Origin: Cyclobacteriaceae bacterium | GTDB lineage: Bacteria > Bacteroidota > Bacteroidia > Cytophagales > Cyclobacteriaceae | DNA: 43,045 nt | Reading direction: 5' to 3' | Assembly: GCA_027533395.1 (NCBI GenBank) | Contig: JAPZUF010000027.1 | Location: 1-43,045 of the forward strand | Shown here: one piece after another, positions 36,454 to 43,045 of the stretch | How the letters are laid out: each line of letters begins with the position of its first letter | Position numbering within the stretch: the stretch's first letter is position 1 | Translations under genes and position numbers: made by a program | The notes under the pieces: model-generated | Databases searched by the model: none | What the model saw: only the letters and a program-made list of their open reading frames with translations | Told to the model about the DNA's origin: nothing

Positions 36454-37800
36454 TTAATGGGTATGTGTTTCAACAATTTTCTTGAACTCATCCAAAGTAA
36501 CTTTTTTCTCACTTACGGTAATTTGTTCGCGAATTAGTTTCAAAATTTTCTCATTGCGGATTTGGCTGTAGATGTTCATAAACTGCTTGCCATTTTCATT
36601 CTGTAAATAATTATCAGCAATGGCATCCAATCTATCTCCTAATTGCTCGGCAATAGCTGCCCCGCCAAATTGCGCCACAATCATTTCTTTTGCTTTGGCA
36701 CGCACTTCATCTGCCTCAACAGCAATTTTGTTGTCTTCCGCAATTTTATTGCGCACTAAATCCCAGATAACACTGCGTTTATAAGCATCAAACTCTTTTG
36801 CTAATACATCGTCTGTTACCTTACCCTCGCTAGTAATTTTCAGCCAAGTCTTTAAGAAATTTTCCGGTAATTCGATTTTGGTATTTTTTATGAAATGATC
36901 TTCGATGTGGTGATTGAGAAAATGTTCTGTTTCTCTCGCGTAGTTTTCGCTGATGGTTTCTTTGATTTTTGTTAAGAATTCTTCTTCCGTTTTAACAGCA
37001 TCTTTACCAAAAACTTTATCGAAAAACTCTTGATTTAATTCAGCGGGCGTTGTGCGGCTGATTGTATTGATTTTTAAAATGAAATCGCCCTTTATGGATT
37101 TAGCTTCTTCTTCTGAAATGCCTAACAAATTGCTTTTCAAAGTAGCATCATCAAAAATTTTAGTGATGTCGAAAGCTACTTCATCATCTTTCTTTAATCC
37201 TATAAAAAGTTTTTGTTCTTTCTTTAAAACTTTATCGGTTGCGATAAAGGCGTATTCGCGTTTAAAATCGCTTTCCTTTGCACGTAAATCGCCATATAAA
37301 TTATCACCAGCCTCGCTGGTTTCTGGATAATCTACCTTACCGAAACGTTTTCGTAAATCTTCAAGAGTTTCGTCTAATACTTTTTTATCAACTTCAATCG
37401 GATAGCTGGTAACTTTAACTTTTGATGATAATTCGTAAGAGAAATCAGCTACAATACCCACCTGGTATTCAAACTCAAAATCTTTTTGTGTTTCCCAATC
37501 GATGTTGCGGCTTTTTTCTAAGTTTGGAAGAGGCTCGCCTAAAATTCTCAAATTTTGTTCGCGCACATATTCATTTACTTTTTGAGAAAGAATATTGTTG
37601 ATTTCATCTGCTAAAACAGACTTACCAAACATTTTCTTTACCACACCAGTAGGCACTTTGCCAGGTCTGAAACCTTTGATGTTAGCTTTACGACCGTACT
37701 CTTTAAGTTTTTGCTCTACTTGTGGCGCGTAATCTGCCTCTGATAATTTAATAGAGATGATACCTTCCGATTGTGCCTGTTTTTGTAATGCGATTTCCAA
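36454..37800 (-). CDS. tig: Trigger factor (ribosome-bound chaperone)
   Basis: It binds nascent chains at the ribosome exit tunnel. The N-terminal ribosome-binding signature is 'KANIKGFRPGKVPTGVVKKMFG' (it contains GFRPGKVP), with 'VLADEINNILSQKV' next. The middle part corresponds to the PPIase-like domain ('RFGKVDYPETSEAGDNLYGDL...') but lacks the classic FKBP active-site pattern, as in many Bacteroidota. The C-terminal helical arms end '...VTLDEFKKIVETHTH'. The 448 residues fit. The start is TTG at 37798-37800: no in-frame ATG lies between it and an upstream in-frame stop. It lies first in the tig-clpP-clpX order. Confidence 0.94.
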   Translation of the reverse strand: MEIALQKQAQSEGIISIKLSEADYAPQVEQKLKEYGRKANIKGFRPGKVPTGVVKKMFGKSVLADEINNILSQKVNEYVREQNLRILGEPLPNLEKSRNIDWETQKDFEFEYQVGIVADFSYELSSKVKVTSYPIEVDKKVLDETLEDLRKRFGKVDYPETSEAGDNLYGDLRAKESDFKREYAFIATDKVLKKEQKLFIGLKKDDEVAFDITKIFDDATLKSNLLGISEEEAKSIKGDFILKINTISRTTPAELNQEFFDKVFGKDAVKTEEEFLTKIKETISENYARETEHFLNHHIEDHFIKNTKIELPENFLKTWLKITSEGKVTDDVLAKEFDAYKRSVIWDLVRNKIAEDNKIAVEADEVRAKAKEMIVAQFGGAAIAEQLGDRLDAIADNYLQNENGKQFMNIYSQIRNEKILKLIREQITVSEKKVTLDEFKKIVETHTH

Positions 37801-37834
37801 TGTATTGCTGATTTATAGTGTTTAATAAAAATCG

Positions 37835-37878
37835 AAAACCCTTAATACCCGGTAAAGGTTACGGGCATCAAGGGTTTT
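37835..37878 (-). terminator. Terminator hairpin after tRNA-Leu
   Basis: AAAACCCTT (37835-37843) and AAGGGTTTT (37870-37878) form the outer stem, and CCCG/CGGG the inner stem. On the minus strand the hairpin lies 4 bases past the tRNA 3' end and 34 bases before tig, and is followed by CGATTTTTA. It should end the tRNA transcript and insulate tig. Confidence 0.75.
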
Positions 37879-37882
37879 ATTG

Positions 37883-37964
37883 TGCGCATGGAGGGACTCG
37901 AACCCCCACGCCTTGCGGCACCAGATCCTAAGTCTGGCACGGCTACCAATTACGCCACATGCGC
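37883..37964 (-). tRNA. tRNA-Leu (anticodon UAG)
   Basis: The 82-base minus-strand gene folds as a class II cloverleaf. The acceptor stem is GCGCATG/CATGCGC with discriminator A, and the anticodon stem CCAGA/TCTGG encloses CTTAGGA, so the anticodon is TAG, reading CUN leucine codons. A long variable arm (TGCCGCAAGGCGT) and a T-arm with GTTCGAGTC are present. The 3' CCA is not encoded (genomic CAA follows the discriminator). Confidence 0.95.
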
Positions 37965-38033
37965 ATGTCTTTAATTTACTGAAAGTCAGTTGTTTCTGAG
38001 CCTCGTAAACTCCCCGGCTATTATTTGGGAGCG

Positions 38034-38041
38034 CAAAGTTA
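38034..38041 (-). promoter_or_regulatory. Predicted tRNA-Leu promoter, -7 box TAACTTTG
   Basis: On the minus strand TAACTTTG matches TAnnTTTG, with a TTTC resembling the -33 TTTG 18 bases upstream. It predicts a precursor leader of about 65 bases containing a small CTCCC/GGGGAG hairpin before the tRNA. Confidence 0.5.
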
Positions 38042-38137
38042 TATATTATATTGAAATTAGAAACACCTCTATTTCAATAAAATATTGTAGATTAATTTCG
38101 CAAAGGGCAAATTACGCCTTGAGATCGCCCAAACTAC

Positions 38138-40357
38138 ATGGTTAACATAGACGCTGAGCTAGAGAAAAAAGAAATAATCAACCATTACCGAAAACTATTG
38201 CGCAAGGCAAAGCCTGTGCTGAAAGATGGTGATGCCAAACTGATCAAGAAAGCATTTTCAATCGCTGCAGAAGCGCATAAAGACATGCGCAGAAAATCGG
38301 GTGAACCATATATCCTGCATCCTTTGGCAGTGGCCGAAATTTGTGTGGAGGAAATTGGCTTAGGAACAACTTCTATCTTGGCTGCGCTTTTGCATGATGT
38401 GGTTGAAGACACAGATTTGGAGTTATCGGACATCGAAAAAATGTTCGGCAAAAAAGTGGCTCGAATTGTAGACGGATTAACAAAAATTTCTGGTGTATTT
38501 GAGTATGGAACTTCTCAACAAGCAGAGAATTTCAGAAAAATGCTTTTCACTTTGTCGGAAGATGTTCGGGTTATCCTCATTAAGCTAGCCGACCGTCTAC
38601 ATAATATGCGCACGCTGGAAAGCATGCCGCGTAACAAACAACTTAAAATTTCTTCTGAAACCATTTATCTCTATGCGCCACTTGCGCATCGTTTGGGTTT
38701 AAATGCCATAAAATCTGAGTTAGAAGATTTATACCTGCGATTCACTGATAGAAATGTCTACAATTCTATTGCTGCTAAAATTGATGCTACCAAAGCAGCA
38801 AGAACAAAATTCATCAAGGCTTTCATGCATCCCATTAATGATGAATTAGAAAAACAACATATCAAATGTGAGATCAAGGGAAGACCTAAGTCTATATACA
38901 GTATTTGGAGCAAGATGAAAAGGCAAAATATACCTTTCGAAGAAGTGTATGATTTGTTCGCCATCAGAATCATTATCGATGCACCACCCGAGCAGGAAAA
39001 ATCGCTTTGCTGGCAAGTGTACTCCATCGTAACAGATTTTTACACACCCAATCCCGATCGTTTGCGTGATTGGATATCTACACCTAAATCCAACGGTTAC
39101 GAATCACTTCACACAACTGTGATGGCAAAAAATGGCCAATGGGTTGAAGTTCAAATTCGTACAGAAAGAATGGACGATATCGCTGAAAAAGGATATGCCG
39201 CCCATTGGAAATATAAAGAATCAAACTCAGTCAGCGAATCAAACCTCGAAAAATGGTTGGCTCGCGTACGCGATACCCTAGAACACAACGACCATACTGC
39301 ACTCGATTTTGTTGACGATTTCAGAGGTAATTTATTTACCGAAGAAGTATTCGCTTTTACACCTAAAGGCGAATTAAAAACTTTGCCTGCCGGTGCAACA
39401 GCTTTAGATTTCGCCTACGAAATACATTCTCAGATTGGTTCACGTTGCATTGGCGCTAAAATCAATAACAAACTCGTGCCCATCAACCATGTTTTAAAAA
39501 ATGGCGACCAAATTGAGATTCTAACCTCGTCTAAACAAAAAGCCAATGAAGACTGGCTTCGTTTTGTGGTTAGTTCTAAAGCAAAAAATCACATAAAAGA
39601 GTCATTAAAAGAAGAAAAGAAAAAAGCCGCTGTAGATGGAAAAGAAATTATCGCCAGAAAGTTAAAACAACAAAAACTTGATGCCACTCAAGATTTGTTG
39701 GAACAAATGCGTGAGTATTTCAATGCTAAAACACATCTTGACTTATATTATAAAGTTGGCAAAGGGATTATTTCAACTGCCGATATTAAACGCTTCACCG
39801 AGTTTAAGCCTTCATCACCGCTTCGCACAAAACCAAATGTGCAGGTAACAGACGCGAAAACCATAGAGAAAGAACTCACCAAGCTCAAAAACCGGTATGA
39901 AGATATGCTGCTTATCGGTGAAGATATGGATGTGGTGGATTACAAATTGGCAAAATGTTGCACACCCATACCGGGTGATGAAGTTTTTGGATTTGTTACT
40001 GTTAACGAAGGCATCAAAATCCATCGCACCAATTGTCCTAACGCTGCCGAATTATTGGCCAATCATGGGCATCGGGTGGTAAAAGCCAAATGGACAAGCC
40101 AACACGAGGTTGCCTTCCTAACAGGATTGAAAATTAAAGGAACCGATCGGGTCGGATTGATTCAGGATGTATCAAAAGTCATATCAGATGAATTGAAAGT
40201 AAACATGCGGTCTATGTCCATCTTTACAGATAATGGCATTTTTGAAGGCGAAATCATGTTGTATGTAAACGATACCCGGCATCTGGAACAATTAATTGCC
40301 AAGCTAGAGCATGTAGAAGGTGTGGTAAAAGTGAGCCGATTCGATTCAAAAGAATAA
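38138..40357 (+). CDS. Bifunctional (p)ppGpp synthetase/hydrolase (RelA/SpoT family)
   Basis: This long RSH protein makes and breaks the stringent-response alarmone. The N-terminal HD hydrolase is intact (His61, His86-Asp87, Glu90-Asp91 in 'LLHDVVEDT'). The synthetase domain has '[14 protein letters not shown]', '[10 protein letters not shown]', '[14 protein letters not shown]' and '[26 protein letters not shown]'. A TGS domain (about 392-462, '[27 protein letters not shown]'), a Cys-containing zinc-finger/helical region ('[17 protein letters not shown]') and a C-terminal ACT domain (about 663-737) follow. The 739 residues are typical for a Rel-type bifunctional enzyme. It starts a cluster with fur, a STAS gene and purA; a near-consensus box TAATTTCG lies at 38093-38100. 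Confidence 0.95.
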   Translation: MVNIDAELEKKEIINHYRKLLRKAKPVLKDGDAKLIKKAFSIAAEAHKDMRRKSGEPYILHPLAVAEICVEEIGLGTTSILAALLHDVVEDTDLELSDIEKMFGKKVARIVDGLTKISGVFEYGTSQQAENFRKMLFTLSEDVRVILIKLADRLHNMRTLESMPRNKQLKISSETIYLYAPLAHRLGLNAIKSELEDLYLRFTDRNVYNSIAAKIDATKAARTKFIKAFMHPINDELEKQHIKCEIKGRPKSIYSIWSKMKRQNIPFEEVYDLFAIRIIIDAPPEQEKSLCWQVYSIVTDFYTPNPDRLRDWISTPKSNGYESLHTTVMAKNGQWVEVQIRTERMDDIAEKGYAAHWKYKESNSVSESNLEKWLARVRDTLEHNDHTALDFVDDFRGNLFTEEVFAFTPKGELKTLPAGATALDFAYEIHSQIGSRCIGAKINNKLVPINHVLKNGDQIEILTSSKQKANEDWLRFVVSSKAKNHIKESLKEEKKKAAVDGKEIIARKLKQQKLDATQDLLEQMREYFNAKTHLDLYYKVGKGIISTADIKRFTEFKPSSPLRTKPNVQVTDAKTIEKELTKLKNRYEDMLLIGEDMDVVDYKLAKCCTPIPGDEVFGFVTVNEGIKIHRTNCPNAAELLANHGHRVVKAKWTSQHEVAFLTGLKIKGTDRVGLIQDVSKVISDELKVNMRSMSIFTDNGIFEGEIMLYVNDTRHLEQLIAKLEHVEGVVKVSRFDSKE

Positions 40358-40390
40358 TTTTTTCATTCGGGCAAGTCACCAAATACTTTT

Positions 40391-40398
40391 TACCTTTG
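40391..40398 (+). promoter_or_regulatory. Predicted fur promoter, -7 box TACCTTTG
   Basis: TACCTTTG matches TAnnTTTG exactly and ends 9 bases before the fur ATG at 40408. Fur can thus be transcribed independently of the upstream RSH gene. Confidence 0.5.
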
Positions 40399-40407
40399 TC
40401 GCTTGTT

Positions 40408-40869
40408 ATGCCGCTTAATCCAAAAGTTTACGAAGAAGTAAAGAAAATATTCACAGCTTATGTAGAAAGCAAAGAGCTGAGAAAAACCCCCGAGCGTTAT
40501 GCCATCTTGGAAGAAATCTATACCCGCGATGGCCATTTCGATGTAGAAAGCCTCTACATCAGCATGAAAAATAAAAATTACCGCGTAAGCCGCGCTACAG
40601 TTTACAACACACTCGATTTGTTAGTGGAATGTGATTTGGTAACCAAACATCAGTTTGGGCAAAATCAGGCACAATACGAAAAATCATACGGCAACAAGCA
40701 ACACGATCACCTCATTTGTACTGATTGTCATCGTGTAGTAGAATTTTGCGATCCACGCATACAAAATATCCAAAGCACAGTAGAAAATTTATTACAATTC
40801 CAGGTGATGCATCACTCTCTCATTTTGTATGCTGCCTGCAAAAAAGAAAACTGCGAAAACCGAAAATAA
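40408..40869 (+). CDS. fur: Fur-family metal-dependent transcriptional regulator
   Basis: The product has 153 residues. The winged-helix DNA-binding domain has the recognition region '[19 protein letters not shown]' (60-78). The metal and dimerisation domain has 'HDHLICTDC' (99-107). Structural zinc cysteines are Cys104/Cys107 and Cys144/Cys149, the latter pair spaced C-x4-C. I place it as a ferric-uptake (Fur) or closely related zinc/peroxide (Zur/PerR) regulator; the sequence alone does not settle which metal. The ATG at 40408 is preferred to the TTG at 40396, which lies inside the promoter box. The STAS gene follows after a single base. Confidence 0.9.
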   Translation: MPLNPKVYEEVKKIFTAYVESKELRKTPERYAILEEIYTRDGHFDVESLYISMKNKNYRVSRATVYNTLDLLVECDLVTKHQFGQNQAQYEKSYGNKQHDHLICTDCHRVVEFCDPRIQNIQSTVENLLQFQVMHHSLILYAACKKENCENRK

Positions 40870-40870
40870 C

Positions 40871-41200
40871 ATGACACAATTTGTTCACGAACAAAAAGAC
40901 AATCTTTTTATCTTACGCTTAAGCGGAGATTTAATAGGCGAAAGCAGCGGAGCAGCCATCATTGAAAAAGCAAACGAAGCGGTTAATAATGGTTTAAAGA
41001 AATGTGTCGTTGATATCTCCGGCCTCCGATACATTAACAGTTCCGGCATTGGCGTATTGATAACATTGCTCACCAAATTCAGAAATAAAAGCGGTGAATT
41101 GTATTTGATGAAACCATCCGAAAGCGTTCAAAAGTTATTGGTAATAACCAAATTGAATGCAATTTTCACAATAATTGAATCCGAAGCAGAAGTGAGGTAA
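40871..41200 (+). CDS. STAS-domain anti-sigma factor antagonist
   Basis: This 109-residue single STAS domain of the SpoIIAA/RsbV type has the conserved phosphorylation loop 'RYINSSGIGVLITLL'. Ser58 aligns with the serine phosphorylated in SpoIIAA, although the usual Asp before Ser-Ser is Asn here. Such proteins bind and neutralise anti-sigma kinases of the RsbW/SpoIIAB class; no kinase or sigma gene is adjacent. The ATG at 40871 lies one base after the fur stop, so translation is probably coupled to fur. A longer upstream frame (from 40829) overlaps fur and is not needed. Confidence 0.9.
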   Translation: MTQFVHEQKDNLFILRLSGDLIGESSGAAIIEKANEAVNNGLKKCVVDISGLRYINSSGIGVLITLLTKFRNKSGELYLMKPSESVQKLLVITKLNAIFTIIESEAEVR

Positions 41201-41288
41201 GAACTGATTCAATCCTTATCATTCGTCACGTAAATTAGTTTTAAAATTTAGAATGTTGTAACTAAATAATCCTCAATTTCAATCTTGT

Positions 41289-42586
<1,298 letters not shown>

Positions 42587-42612
42587 TCAAAATTTAAGCT
42601 AGCAACTAGGTC

Positions 42613-42646
42613 AAAATGCTCATGGATAAGAATGAGCATTTTTTGT
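42613..42646 (+). terminator. Rho-independent terminator of purA
   Basis: AAAATGCTCAT (42613-42623) pairs perfectly with ATGAGCATTTT (42632-42642) around an 8-base loop and runs into TTTTTTGTTTT. Confidence 0.9.
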
Positions 42647-42762
42647 TTTAAGATTTCATTCAAATTAGTTTGGAAATTTTTTATTGTAAGAAGCTGATAA
42701 TCTTATTGATATATTATTCGATACAAAAATTTGAAAATTTTTTAAGTTTTTTTGTGAGATAG

Positions 42763-42794
42763 CTTGCTAAATCAAAATCAGTCCTCTATTTTTG
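42763..42794 (+). promoter_or_regulatory. Strong promoter of an unidentified transcript at the right edge
   Basis: A -7 box TATTTTTG (42787-42794) is preceded by CTTG (42763-42766) at the right spacing of 20 for a -33 TTTG element. Upstream lie T-runs (42738-42753) like an UP element. No protein gene begins in the remaining 250 bases. Confidence 0.6.
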
Positions 42795-43045
42795 CCGTCC
42801 CTTTCAGCAGGAAAGTGTCGAAATTTGAAACAAGAGATAACTCAAATCACTAGCAATAATGATAGAGTTCACGTGAACAAAGTCCTTAGTGGATATAAGT
42901 TCATAACGTTCATTGAAATAATGTAATTGATAGCGGACCATATTTAGGATACTGGACAGATGATTTAGCAAATGTCTGTTTGGGGATTTATAGATATAGG
43001 TCAATTCTAAAAGAAGAGGATAGGAATAGATTAACGGAAGGGTTA
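42795..43045 (+). other. Untranslated stretch, possible rRNA-operon leader or RNA gene
   Basis: No plausible coding frame begins here on the plus strand; a 66-codon minus-strand frame has no supporting features. The stretch contains the perfect 12-base palindrome GTTCACGTGAAC (42867-42878) and GTTCATTGAAATAATG (42908-42923), which resembles conserved elements found in leaders of Bacteroidota 16S rRNA genes. The 16S start itself is not reached. The identity is inferred from the promoter strength and this motif only. Confidence 0.35.

Noticed and set aside
42804-43004. 66-codon minus-strand frame at the right edge
   Set aside because: It overlaps the probable transcribed leader of a strong plus-strand promoter and lacks any protein motif; AT-rich DNA gives such frames by chance.

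Overview
The window looks like a chromosomal segment of a low-GC member of the Bacteroidota (Bacteroidetes), most likely a free-living Chitinophagales/Sphingobacteriales/Flavobacteriales-type bacterium. Two very large secreted proteins end in type IX secretion (T9SS) type A sorting domains. Several genes carry the Bacteroidota -7 promoter box TAnnTTTG right next to the start codon, and Shine-Dalgarno sequences are nearly absent. The gene sets tig-clpP-clpX and RSH-fur-(STAS)-purA also fit. I see no mobile element, CRISPR array or phage gene; the region is mostly core genome with lineage-specific surface proteins in between.

Layout. 2-8182: the C-terminal 2.7 kb-residue part of a giant T9SS surface protein whose 5' end lies outside the window, built of about 2.0-2.2 kb repeat units. 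8228-10148: typA (BipA) with its own promoter, leader hairpin and terminator. 10149-10512: a mostly non-coding gap with a GC-rich island. 10513-15579: a SpoIIAA-like small protein, guaA, a TPR plus periplasmic-binding-fold protein resembling LpoA in architecture, and hemL. 15622-21783: a small Cys-containing membrane protein followed by a complete tripartite RND efflux operon (adaptor lipoprotein, HAE1-type pump, outer-membrane factor) closed by a strong bidirectional terminator. 21801-22604 (minus): a predicted outer-membrane beta-barrel protein. 22877-28542: a membrane GAF-domain receptor, an outer-membrane protein, hutI, apt and a LON-substrate-binding-domain protein. 28778-34344: a small exported protein with two sorting-domain-like repeats, a subtilisin-family T9SS protease, a PTPS/QueD-family enzyme and lpxB. 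34330-37964 (minus): clpX, clpP, tig and tRNA-Leu(UAG). 38138-42586: bifunctional (p)ppGpp synthetase/hydrolase, fur, a STAS-domain protein and purA. 42613-43045: the purA terminator, then a strong promoter and an untranslated stretch that may be the leader of an rRNA operon or another RNA gene beyond the window.

Functional themes: purine metabolism (guaA, apt, purA) together with the (p)ppGpp enzyme that usually controls it; protein quality control (trigger factor, ClpXP, a LON-domain protein, BipA); envelope functions (LpxB, RND efflux, barrels, T9SS cargo). The less ordinary points are the repeat architecture of the giant protein and a module it shares with the protease, near-leaderless promoters, a nine-codon minicistron whose stop overlaps the purA start, a 15-bp tail-to-tail overlap of lpxB and clpX, the CX5HGH motif in the PTPS-family enzyme, the LpoA-like protein, and the unassigned promoter/leader at the right edge.
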